A DNA stretch of 64,000 bases from the NCBI RefSeq assembly GCF_027580225.2, contig NC_073357.2, positions 44,354,001-44,418,000 on the forward strand. Reading direction: 5' to 3'. Source of the stretch: Misgurnus anguillicaudatus (Eukaryota > Chordata > Actinopteri > Cypriniformes > Cobitidae). A program made the translations under genes and the position numbers. The notes beneath the pieces are model-generated. The model had not been told where the DNA came from and ran no database searches. It saw only the letters and a list, made by a program, of their open reading frames with translations. Within the stretch, counting starts at the first letter, position 1. Every line of letters begins with the position of its first letter. Below, piece by piece: positions 35,501 through 49,049 of this stretch.

Positions 35501-38500
35501 TAGATGTCTACCATAGCACAAGAACAGACAATACGTATACATTTAAAACAAATGAAAGCAAACACCTTGAACACCTATTGACTTTCTTACATGTTGGAAT
35601 ATCATACACCTTCAAGCTACTTTGGCAAAAAGGGCATGTAACCAAATTTATTTAGGGTAAAGGTGGGTTACTCATTGGGTCTATAGTTAGCCGTCATTTC
35701 AACGTCTCCGTTTTTGCTTGCTGGTATCTACTTTTATCAATTTAATTGAAAATGTAAAAATTACTTCAATGGGTAACACAAAAATGTAAGCTTTTTCCAC
35801 TTAAATTAAACTTAAAAAACTTTTTTCAGGTGTTTTTTAAAGTAATTTTTTAAGTTAATACAACTTTCACTTTTTACAGTGGCGTGACTTTCCTAAAGGG
35901 ACTTTGGTCTCACTTTGAGTTAGTCTATATCCAACAGCAATTTTTTACATTAGCATTTTGTACTTGGAAAGAGGAAAGGCTGAAATGTTCACAAATATTG
36001 TTCTTACAGTCGTATGCAAAAGTTTTGGGCACACCTGACAATTTCCATGATTTTAATTTATAAATATTTGGGTGTTTGGATCAGCAATTTCATTTTGGTC
36101 TATCAAATAACTGAAGGACACAGTAATATTTCAGTAGTTAAATGATGTTTATTGGATTAACAGAAAATGTGCAATATGCATCAAAAAGAAATTAGACAGG
36201 CGCATAAATTTGGGCACCCCAACAAAAAAAGTTACATCAATATTTAGTAGAGCCTCCTTTAGTAGAAATAACAGCCTTTAGAAGGTTCCTAAAGCTCGTA
36301 ATAAGTGTCTGGATTTGGGATGAATGTATTTTGGACCATTCCTCCTTACAAAACATCTCCAGTTCAGTTAGGTTTGATGGTTGCCGAGTATGGACAGCCC
36401 GCTTCAAATCACCCCACAGATGTTCAATGATATTTAGGTCTGGAGACTGCGATGGCCATTCCAGAACATATCAGAATGTACTTGTTCCTCTGCATACTCT
36501 AAATGCCTGACTAGATTTTGAGCAGTGTTTTGGGTCGTTGTCTTGTTGAAATATCCAGCCCTGTTGTAACTTCAACTTTGTGACTAATTCCTCAACATTA
36601 TTCTCAAGAATGTTATGATATTGAGTGGAATCCATGCAACCCTCAACTTTAACCAGATTCCCAGTACTGGCACTGGCCCCACAGCCCACAGCATGATGGA
36701 ACCTCCACCAAATTTTACCAAGTTTTCTTAGAACGCTGCCGCCATGCATTACGTTCCTTGTTATGACCAAATAACTTAATCTTTGTTTCATCAGTCCACA
36801 GCACTTTATTCCAAAATGAAGCTGGCCTGTCCAAATGTGTATTTGTATACCTCAAGCGACCCTGTTTGTGGCGTGTGTGCAGAAAAGGCTTCTTTCACAA
36901 GTGCAAAGTGCGCTGAATTGTTGAACGATGCACAGTGACACCATCTGCAGCAAGTTGATGTTGTAGGTCTTTGGAGGTGGTCTGTGGGCTGTTTTTGACC
37001 TATCTCACCATCCTCGCCTTTGCCTCTCCAATATTTTATGTGGCCTGCCACTCCTGGCCTTAACAAGAACTGTGCCTGTGGTCTTCCATTTCCTCATTAT
37101 GTTCCTCACAGTGGACACTACAGCTTATATCTCTGCCATAACTTTTCGTAGCCTTCCCCTAAACCATAATGTTGAACAATCTTTGTTTTCAGGTCATTTG
37201 AAAGTGGTTTTGAGGCCTCCATGATGCCACTCTTTAGAGGAGAGTTCAAGGCTTAATGAGCTCACCAAACCAATTGTGTGTTCCAATTAATCAGTGCAAA
37301 GCGGTTACAGCCATTCAAATCAACAGGTATTCAAAGGTGCCCAAATTTATGCACCTGTCCAACTTCGTTTTAATGCACATTTTCTGTTATTCCAATAAAC
37401 CTCATTTCACTACTGAAATATTACTGTGTCCCTCAGTTATATCATAGACCAAAATGAAATGAATGAACCAAACAACCAAATATTTATAAATGAAAATCAT
37501 GAAAATGGTCAGGGGTGCACAAACTTTTGCATACGAATTTCAAATCAGGCATAAAACAACAATGGCAAAATAAATTATACTCTATAGCTCAAAATTAAGC
37601 AAAACCTTTTTGCGATTGGGTTTCTCAACTCAAAAACTAGAGCGGCCATATTTAGGGTACAACTTCTCTCTTTCATGTATGTACCAAAAACTCATCTATG
37701 CTCTTACCAGCCTCTTTCTTAAATATGAAATAAATATGAAAGTGACATGCTTGTCAAGTATGCAATGCTATCCCAGCATCCGATGGGCTATTAGGGTTGA
37801 GGTGCGTTGCTCAAGGGTACCACAGTCACAACCTGCCAGTCATGAGACATAGACACTCTCCGGTTACAAGCCTGACTCTCTAACCACTAGGCTATGCTTC
37901 CAACTTCTCATCTGTTTTTATGTCTGTATCACAAGTTCTCCTTGTTTCATGCTTTTTTAATGATTTCTTTAAATAACAAGCCTTCTTCTCAGCTTGACTG
38001 TCCTGCACTCCCTAGCGCTTACCGTCTGTCGATGATGAAACGAAGCGGAGAACTTTCGTCAGGCACTGTGGTTTCTAAACATTGTATCAGAGGTTAAGTA
38101 AACTGCAATTAAGCCATCGGTAACCACAAGATCCACATTTACATTTAGGCATTTAAGGGGACGCTTTTTTCCAAAAACATTTTATCCATTCAAGGTGTAT
38201 TTTATCAGTACGCATGTTCACTGGGATCAAACCCATGACATTTGAACTGCTAATGCAACGCTCTACCAGTAGAGTTACAGGAGCACAAAAAGCTTTTTAA
38301 AACACATGTACCCACTTCATTAGCTCAAATAAAATGACTGACTCCCCAGACAGTCTGTCCTGGCTAATTCCCTTATACCATAATTAAAAGCGGCTGATTT
38401 ATGTCGTCCATCTGTGCTGTATTCTCACTGTCACTCAGATTCTCCTAATATTTCCCTTACAGCTCATCTCACTGAACGTACAAACTTCTGGTGAATGTAT

Positions 38501-41500
38501 TCCATCATTCTCGCGTTTTGACCCATTCAAGCATCTCATAAGTGCTGGGGGACTCTGCCTCGCTCTCTCTCAGATGTGGGGGAGTTCGGTTAGCACATGC
38601 TGAAAATGAACGAAATTGGAGCATGAGTGGAAATAATAGAAAAGAAGTGCTATTTAATACAATTGCTCAGTGCTTTGCAGTTGTTAGCTCGATCGGTATT
38701 TCTATGAGTTCGCTGTACTCTGCCCACGGCATATGTGACCCTGCCTGTGAAATCCAGACTAAAGTTTTATAATCTAATTATAGGATTTTACTCATTGATT
38801 TCATATTGATTATATTATTTGACATGATCTTACTTAGTCAATATTAAAAATATCAAGATTATATTTTCATGTATCTAATGTAGAAAATCACAAAAAATGA
38901 CTACAGCTGGGTTTTCACAGGCAGGGTCACATATCTAAACGCTCAAGGCAGCTATTGTTCAGGGTTTCATTCATATACAATAATGAAACCATGCAACTAG
39001 AATACAACAAAAATAGGAAAAGTGATTTTGCATTCAAGGAGTAAAAAAATTGCATGATTGCTATTTTATTTATATAGAAAGGACAGCAGGAAGCACGCTG
39101 CACTTTTTAGAAGAGAATAATAAAGAAAAATGTCTTGTGGGTCCTTCAGCCATTCAAATCATCCTGTTTTGCTTCACGGACAGCCATAGAAATGATCATC
39201 GGGATATGGTTTACTAAACATGCAAATGTTATATAAGAACAAATAAATATATGCTCTTATATTACACATAATTAGTAACAAAGAAACATATTTATTGGTT
39301 TCAGAAAGGTCCATGTGTAGTTTTTTAGCAGCATCTAGCAGTGAAACTGTGACTTGTAACCAACGGCTCAATCCACAGCTCACCCCTCCCTTTCGAAACA
39401 CATAGTAAAGCTTCGGTAGCCTTCACAGGACAAACATATCACTGTCTGAGACAACAGTGACAAAATGCAAGAAACATGGCAGTGCAAAATATCAACTTCC
39501 ATGTAAGGAGACCCAAAAAACAGCTTATTGTTAGTTGATAAAACAATAGAGTTCTTTATGTAAGGTCTTTATACACCACTGATACAATAGTTATATATTA
39601 TATAGCATTTCTGTCAATAGATCCTTCTGAAAGTTGCACAATGCGCTTTTAAACAGCGTGACACACATAACCCCAAAAGTAAGCCTATCCGTGGTGTTGT
39701 TTGTGATTGTGTTATGCCATGCATGAAGCATCAGCAATCAACGGTTACTGTAAGTATAGACCAGAGCAGTCTATTGTTCAACGTCGACATAAAACTTCCT
39801 GTCGGGATTTACACGGCCGAGTGGCATAATCGCAAGTTTGTTCAACTGTTCCTATCATGGTTGTTTCTGATGGTCTCATTGAATTGTTTCCCATCCCATT
39901 TCGCTCAAGTTGTCTCAGGCAGACTCCCGGTGGGACCAAAGTGTTGAGCAGGAGATAACAATGAACATGCTGGGTGAGGAACAGTGCTGTTGTAATCTGG
40001 GTTGAGGAGCCCTTTTCAGAGGGAAGCCCCTGAGAATGGAGCACTGCTCCTCTTACAAAGATAATGTCACCAATCCTGTTCCCTGACATGAGCTGCTGTC
40101 AGCAGAGAGCTAGACAATGTCTTCTTGGCTTGACATGACATTTTAGGTGGAGTGTAGATGAAATAGGCGGAAAGAGAGAAAATGAGAGATGGAAAGTTAA
40201 CTGGTACCAGTCTGTGGTTGGTATTCATTTGAGAGGTCTGGAATGAAGGCGACAGTTGGAGGTGGCTCTTTACGGCAAAGAGAAAATGTATTTTTTTTAA
40301 AGTTTGCTAAAGAAGCAAAAGTCAAGTGACCTCATTTGCCAGCCTATCATGGTTTTGTACAGTGTAGTTGGACCGATGGCCAGCACTCCTTGCATTACAT
40401 ATAGTGGGGAAAATAAGTACTTGACACATCAGCATTTTTATCAGTAAGGGGATTTCTAAGTGGGCTGTTGACATAAAAATTTCCACCAGATGTAGCCATC
40501 AAGCCAAATATTGAATTCATACAAAGAAATCAGAACATTTAAGTATACAAGTTGAGCCATAATAAATAAAATGAAATGACACAGGGAATAAGTATTGAAC
40601 ACATGAAGAGAACAAGGTGCAAAATGGCATAGAAAGCCAGTGCATCACCTGAAATCTGTCAGTATTGAGAGAGAAACCCTGCCTCCTATCAGTACTAATT
40701 GATATCAGCTGCTTTAGTCCTAATTGCCCTGGAGGCACACAGGAAAGATTTCATGATGGGTAAAAGCAAAGAACTCTCTCAAGATCTTTGTAATCTTATC
40801 ATTGAAAAGCATTTTGATTGGAGTGGTTATAGACGCATTTCCAGAATGTTAAATGTTCCTGTGAGCACTGTGGGGGCCATTATGTGGAAAAGGAAAGAGC
40901 ATCACTTCACCATAAACTGGCCACGATCAGATGCTCCACGTAAGATCCCTGTCTGAGGAGTCCAAAGAATAATCAGGAGAGTTCTCAAAGAACCGCTTGG
41001 GCAGAACTTCAGAAAGACCTTGCAGATCAGCAGGTACTGTTGTTTCAAAGAAAACTATAAGCAATGCACTGAACTGCCATGGCATCCATGCACGCTCACC
41101 ACACAAGACTCCATTGCTGAACAAAAAGCATGTTGAGGCTCAGTTAAAGTTTGCAAAAGAGCATTTGGAGAAGCCTGGGGATTATTGGGAGTCTATAGTA
41201 TGGTCAGATGAAAGCAAAATTGAACTTTTTGGCAGTCATTCTACATAATATGTTTGGAGAAGAAATGCCACTGCCCACCACCCCAAGAACACCATACTAA
41301 CAGTTAAGTTTAGGGTTGGAAGCATCATGGTTTGGGGCTGGTTTTCAGCAAGGGGTACTGGCAGACTTTATATTATTGAAGGCAGGATGAATGGAGAAAT
41401 GTACCGGGACGTTCTGGATAAAAATCTGCTGCCATTTACCAGAAAGCTGAAAATGAAAAGTGGGTGGACATTTCAGCAAAACAATGATCCCAAAGGCCAA

Positions 41501-44500
41501 GGAAACAATGAAGTGGTCAGTCAATCACCTGACCTAAATCTCATAGAAAATCTAAGGAGAGAACTGAAGATCAAAGTTCATAAAAGAGGCCCAAGGAACC
41601 GTCAAGATTTAAAGACCATTTGTGTGGAAGAATGGGCCAGAATCAATCCTGAGCAATGTAGACGACTGGTCCCTCAAGGGCGTCTAGAAACTGTAATTAC
41701 CAACAAAGACTTTCCTATAAAGTATTAAATAAAGTGTGTTCAATACGTATTCCCTTTATTTATTATGACTCAACTTGTATACTTAAATGTTCTGATTTCT
41801 TTGTTTGAATTCAATATTTGGCTTGATATGGCTACATCTGGTGGAAATTTTGTGTCAATAGCCCACTTAGAAGACCCCTTACTGATAACAATGCTGATGT
41901 GTCCAATACTTATTTTCCCCGCTATATGTACATATTGTACAGATGGAGCAAAGCGTGTATGTGTAATTTGGCTCCTACATGCTTTTGCTCTCAGAAATAA
42001 TCTGTTGGCAGTCAAAGGGGGATTGCCTCTGTTCTCCGTTCCTTATCCTTAATTCATACCGGTCTCCATGCGACTTCATCGCACATAAATCCCTCTGTCG
42101 GCGGGAGGGAAGATGAAGGAGGCCAAACCTCTTCTGCTTAAATCAAAAGAATTTCCCCTTTTAAGCAGAAGAAATGGGCTCTCTTGTGGGTCCCATGGGA
42201 TAAATAGGAGGCTGGACAGCAAATGGACCTTGACAACTCCATCCTAGTGTCCCTCCATGCACTGGGTCAGGAAATGGGTTGAATTATTGTATCTTAAAAG
42301 GGATATTTGAGAGTGTGAGAGGGTTAATCGTGATGCAGGTTTCTGCCAAATTAACCGTAATGTGAGCATCACACTCTGTGTGTTACTTTATCTCTCTGTT
42401 CACTTTCATCTGGCAGACTCTTCTATTGTATGTGCAAATGTTCACAGGTACATTCATAAAGTCTAGTAAGTTCTGTTGGCATGAATTTGTGTACTGTATG
42501 TGAATAAAACGTAAAAATACATCCATTATAAGTTAGTTTTAATTCTGAAAATGTAAATTAACTGCTAATGAAAACTTGTTAAAACATTACTCACACATTC
42601 ATTCTTGTGAAATATATTTGATTTACATATTTTTATTACCCACTCCATCATGATTTCTCTAAAATATCAAATAATAAAATATTATTTTCTAACAAAGAGA
42701 TATTTCTAAATGGCTTGAGGCCAGGATTAAGCAGATTTAAAGTAAAAATATTGAATTAATGTAGAGAATAATATTTGCAGAAAGGATCCGGTTAATATCA
42801 TTATTTTATTTTTGACACAGGTGGCGTTTAGAGGCTTTTGCATTTGAGCTTTTCATATATATCATCCAGGCAGTGGCGGATACAAAAGGGGTATGATGGG
42901 TGGACCACTAAAAGTGTGGGTGGACCGGAATAATTCGCATTCCTCCTATTTTTCAACCTGCTTTAATTTGGAGAAATAAATTATGGACTGGTGTTCTGCC
43001 GTCAGTGGCGTCAATTTACAAGTTTAAATTTAATTTTACAGTATTATGTGAAAAAACTCAATAAAAGTTAGTCTAGAACGTCAGATAAGAACAAGAAAAA
43101 AACGCAGTTACCAACATCCAACTGTTTTTAAAATAAAAAATAATAATATAGATTTGTAAATAACCTGGCAGATAGGCTGCTATATGAGTGAATACGAATT
43201 CCCAAAACAAAACAAAAAAAGAAAGAAATCACTCAAATAAGGTGAAACAGAGATCTCCTATATTAGTGAAGTCCATTGTATTAAAATGATTTTATTTAGG
43301 AAATTCTATCAAGGGGGACATATCACATATCTGACTTTTTCCATGTTTAAGTGCTATAATTGGGTCCCCAGTTCTTCTATCAACCTAGAAAATGTGAAAA
43401 AGATCAACCCAGTAACTTAGTTTTGGTAAACCATTCTCTGAAAACGTGAAAAAATAGGTCATTGAAATTTGGCTCCCCTTGTGATGTCAGAAGGGGATAA
43501 TGGCACCCCTTAATCTGCACTATCCAACCACAGCACTGCCATTTAGTGCAGAGATAAGCTCATTTAAAAGGAAACACCCCAAAATGCAAAATACCAACAA
43601 AGTGGCAGTTTTAACATGCTATAATGAATTATCTATATGGTATTATATTTCTGGGGACACCAAAGACTTATTTGGCATCTTAAAAGAATCTTGTAAAATG
43701 TCCCCTTTAAATTATTTAAAAATCTTTATCGATACACTGCTTTATTTGAAATCAACCTAAACAGTTGGGCCGCTGAGTCCAGAGCTACCAACAATGCTGA
43801 GGTTAAAGGACTGTCTATTAACCAGGCAGGGATGGAAAGCAGTCTGAGAGCAATGCTTTTTAAACAAACTAAAAGAAACAGCCTTGGATTTGGAAAGTCT
43901 CTTTGGATGAAAGGATCTGCTAATGAATGAATAACACTAATGTAAAATCTAATCATACCAGTGTTAAGAGTATGACATTTGGACTATAGTTATCATCGTG
44001 TCACAAATTCTGAAACTGTTATTTAATCTCACCACATCATTTCCGGCCAAAAGTCTAATCAATCATAGGTAAATGACCTCATAAGGCATTCAATAAGTGC
44101 CCTTAATCAACCAAATTAGATTTGTCAGTCTGATTTGTCTATTGATTCGACAAGCTCGCCCCCTCTCAAATCTTTGTCTAACCTTGAAAGGAGACTGTAA
44201 CCAACAATAAGACCCATGCGACATGAAATCTTCACGCACGTATACTTGCACATTTCCATCAATGAAAATTAATTGAGAAAGAGGTCAAAGGGTATAGAAA
44301 GAAAATGAATTCGGGCTATGATAAGTAGAGAGTAGTTTTAGAGGTGGAAGTCTTGCTGGAGGTGAAGACAGAGGATGGGTATTTCACAGGGACGTGCACA
44401 GACATTTTGAGGGGCAGGGGCTCAAGTGAAATAAAGGGCACTTCTCATAATTATGTATATTTTTTCTCTTTTTTTTAAAACAAAAAGTATATATATTAAC

Positions 44501-47500
44501 GCAATTCTGACTAAAAAAATATTTAAAAAGTAAATTAATTTTATCTTCCTCAAACTCACGCAATTGTTTAATTTTCAAAAGATGTCTACAAAATAATCAG
44601 TTGTTCACACAGACACCATGGTCTCCTTAGTAGTCTAGGTTTATAGAGCAGCAAAGGAAGCCATTACACAATATGCATGTTTTGAAAACATTAAATTACA
44701 CATTAATTACAAATTTGTTAAAATGCTAAAAACAAAGTTGTGACTGCCGAGTTAGCGCAACATGCCAATAAATGCTATATCATATGCTAGCGTTTAGCTG
44801 ATTAATTGTTAGTTGTTACTCAAAATGTATTTTTGTCTGATAAGGGCTCAAAATATAAGGTCTGTTTACTAATGTGAGCTTCTGGCATGAGCCTCAGAGC
44901 AGAGCAATCAGAGCAGAGCTCAACATTATTATTCATGACCCTTTCAAATAGGGCAAAAATAGACCATTTAATTAAAATGACAAATTCAAGGGTTGTAAAT
45001 AGACATGTAAAAACGTTTCTGGATAATTTTTGCACTTAATAAAGAAACATACCTTCTATGTAATTGTCAAAGAACAATTTAACATATTATGACAACACAT
45101 CCTATGGCACCTTTAATCTTAGGTTTCATATTTATTAGGTTTACACATGTCAGAAACAACAAATATAGATTAGGCCTATTTTATTTGTATTTTATATTTT
45201 ACTTTTTTGTGATGTCAGTGAAAATTCTGACTGGGCAAGTAAAATACTGAACCATCAAATTTCTTCCTAATCTACTACAGCACTCCAGTATAACACATTA
45301 TACTTATTTAACAGCCATTAAAAAAAACGCAAACAAAAAGCTTACTACGGCAGTTAGCAATTATTTTGTTGTTTGTGCTTTATTATTTTATGAGCAGTCT
45401 GTTTAAACTACATACACTACACTGTTACAAGTTTGCAACTCTTCAGGTTAATATGGGATTGCCATGGAAAACAATGTCCCTGATTATGTGTAACAACGTG
45501 TCCCATATTTTGCATAAAACTGTTAATATAAGAATGCTTTCCTCACACACTTACCGGTAGCCTGCCTGCATAATCATACATGATCGCGTCTCGTTCGGGC
45601 TGAGATTTGGCGCTTGAAGCGCGAATGATGCAGCACGAGTGTAGACAAGCCAATCATAAAGCGAAGTAAGTTAGAGAGGCGGGACTAAGGAAAGGTAAAG
45701 CCAATCATATTAGCGATTTGAATTTTGGAGGCGGGACTCATCTGTTAACCGTTTGTGTGCCACAAATAGCGCTATTTTTCTTTAAGAGTTTAAATCTCAT
45801 TTAAATGATTTCTGAATAAATTCATGTTAAATTAAATAAGCAACAAGTAAAAACATAAGAAACAGACAGACATCAGTTGTTATATGAATAAAGATCTTTT
45901 TTTTTTTTTTTAAAGCACCCCAGAAAAAAGGGCACTTTCTCTCCAGGAATAAAAAGGGCAGGTGCTCAAGCCCCCTTTGATGTCTATGTGTGCACGTGCC
46001 TGGTATTTCATACTGATGCCATGTGAGCATGTGAGGTTTTTATATCTAAATGCATATACATGTGGCTTATAAAGTTTACTGTTTGAAAGGGGAGATAGAG
46101 AAAAGTTTTAATATCAGTTTAATTTCTGAGACATCATGTGTTAGATAACGTGACCTGACCACACCAGGGATGTTTTGAAACCGGCAGCAAAGTTTGGCTC
46201 ACCTCAGAAAAAGCAAATGTAAATAAATTCAAGTTTTTGACCTTGGAATCATCGTAAAAGTTGATTTCCAGCCCACCCACTGCTTTATAATGCATTCATA
46301 AACACCCCAGAAATACAAAAACACACATACACACAAAACTTATTTCAAAGGGTGCTGGTGAGGCATCGATCTAAAATATCCGAGTGTGTGGGAGAGCCTC
46401 GGGATGTGTGTAAGCTATAGCAACGGCATAATAGTAGCAGTGTCATGAGTGCCTTTAATAAGGAGAGCAGAGGCGTAAAACTGGCAGGCAGCGGGCCAAT
46501 GATAAGGTTTAATAGGCCATGGTGAAGAACAGCAGTATGTAATAAGGTCTGATGGAGTGAAGCCATGGAGGACTGGAGAGAGAGGGAGGAAGTAATGTGT
46601 GCAGACATACACTGTGGCTACACTTATTCCTCTGTCCACCACGGTGCCATTCATCATTATTCATCGCTCGCTTTCTTTTTCCGTTCCACCTTGCCGTTCA
46701 GACTCCATCTCCATCTCTCACCCAGACGTGAACTCTTTTCTCCATTTTTTTTTCATTTCAGAGCTGCGCCACTCAATGCTGCATCTCAGCGGTTCCTTCA
46801 AATCTTTGCTGCTTTTATCTATTTAATCTGTCTCCTCTTACCTCACACTATCTCTCTACTAGACTGTAGCTCGGTTTCAAAACCCAGTGAGCTGCCGCCT
46901 TGACTACTGCCTTCGTAGGAAGCTGCTTTCTAAGGCATTGTCTAAACCATCATGGAACTTCATAAAGCAGGATTATGGAGGCAGGGGAACCTTTAACTTT
47001 GGTGCTGTAGACATGATGATGCTACACAACATACATAGATAACTAGTCTTTTTGGGGAGGAGGGAGCCATAATTCCAGATTAGTTTAAAGCCTCTTACAA
47101 AACCACTGTCAAAATGAATCTATATATTTTTGAACAGTTTTTTTGGTGGTCTTGAAAATACAAAGCTCAATTGTCAGATGTATGTCAAAATAAAAGGATC
47201 CAAATATTTACATAATGATAAATATGATAACTGAACTATATATTACTACTATATTAAATATGTGACCCTGGACCACAAAACCATAATTTTTCATAAAATA
47301 TCCGAGTGCCAAGGGTCAATTTTACGAAATTGAGATTATAAATAAGCATCCATTCATGTATGGTTTGTTAGGACAGGACAATATTTGACCGAGATACAAC
47401 TACTTGAAAATCTGGAATCGGATGGTGCAAAAAATCCAAATGTTGAGAAAATTTCCTTTAAAGAGCCAGTAAGACGCAAATTCTAAGCTTCCTATGACCC

Positions 47501-49012
47501 GGACAACAGGTCTAAATGCATGCAAGGTCAAAGAACACTGTCATTTTCTCAAAATATAAATTTAATATTACACAATTTCCCAGAGATCCCCAAACAATTC
47601 GTGTGAAGCAGTTCAATGACTCAGTCTGCTTAAACTCACCTTTCAGTAGCCTACTCTGCTCTGATTGGTCAACTGACACAGTCTCCGCACAGTCCAACAA
47701 TAGTGCAACATGTATTGACCTGAGGCTAACATGACTTACTGAGAAGACATTAGCAACCTCAATACACATCATTCAACATTAATCCAAGCAATAAAAACGA
47801 CGACAGACACTAACATTTACACTCAAGTATGTAAGCTAACCGGGCCATAGCAAAAATGTAAACAGTAGTGCAATATGAGTTAGCTGCTTGCTACTTGCGT
47901 TTGCAACTTGCGTTTGCAACTTTCTATCAAGACATTAAGAGTTTAAACACCAACATCAATACACATCATTCATCATTAGTCCAAGTTATAAAAACGACGA
48001 AAGACATTAACATTTTTACACTCATTTAAGCAAGTATGTAAGCTAACCAGGCCACATTTTACTGCAACATGCGTTGCTAGCGCGACTTACACTTACTGAT
48101 AAGAGATTACAGTAAACATTTTAGAACACTCAGGGGAAAATAAACTATCTTTCATTGCAAGCGTTTAGTAAATCCCTCCTTGAAAAAGTAATTTTAACCA
48201 CTGATTCTTCATATCTTCATTCTTTAGTAGTGAAAACGACACAAACTTGCCTTTACAGCTGAAAACACAGTGTCTTCTTGACATGATGTTTACACACTAA
48301 CTGGCTGAAATGTCTGTGGGCAGGTCAGAGTTTTCGTTTCTCCCGGACAAGGCTGTAGGCGGAGATTATTATGCAAAGTGTTTGTATTACGTGGATAAAG
48401 ACACACAGGAGATTCAATCCATTTGACGACTCATTTTAGTGATTCAGAGTCGACTCCCTACTAGAAGCCAATACCTTTATTAATCATGCACTTTTTGGTT
48501 TAACTACTTTACACATTGTTTACATTGATGGACAGTTACATGATACACCGCAATACAGTAATTTCGATTTTGGATCTGTGTGGCTCTTTAAAGTTGTCTA
48601 AATTAAGACCTTAGCACAACATATTACTAAAAATAAATACATTTTTGATATATTTACGATAGGAAATTAAAAAAATATCTTTATGGAACCTGATCGTTAC
48701 TTAATACCCTAATGATTTTTGACAAAAATATATATAATTTTGACCCTTGCAATGTATTGTTGGCTATTGCTACAAATATATCCCCGTGCGACTTATGACT
48801 GGTTTTGTGGTCCAGGGTCACTATATTTTAATTAAAAGTTGTCAATATTAAATAGCATAAAATACAGGGTAATCTATATTTAACATTAATTTAAAAACTA
48901 TGGAAGATATTTGTGATCAGGCAGAAAGCATGAGCACCACTGACTTCCAAAGTAGGAGAAAAATACTAGACTGTCTCTCTGTTTGCTGTATGCCCTCACT
49001 AGACCTCCCCAC

Positions 49013-49049
<37 letters not shown>

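Noticed and set aside
38224..38285. Possible functional tRNA gene, minus strand
   Set aside because: Boxes A and B are present but the cloverleaf is not maintained and a SINE body follows.
42131..42171. Hairpin considered as a microRNA precursor
   Set aside because: The stem is only 12 bp, too short for Drosha/Dicer-type processing.
46345..46903. Cluster of open frames of 75-112 codons
   Set aside because: Low-complexity Ser/Leu/Pro-rich translations of pyrimidine-rich DNA. No motifs.
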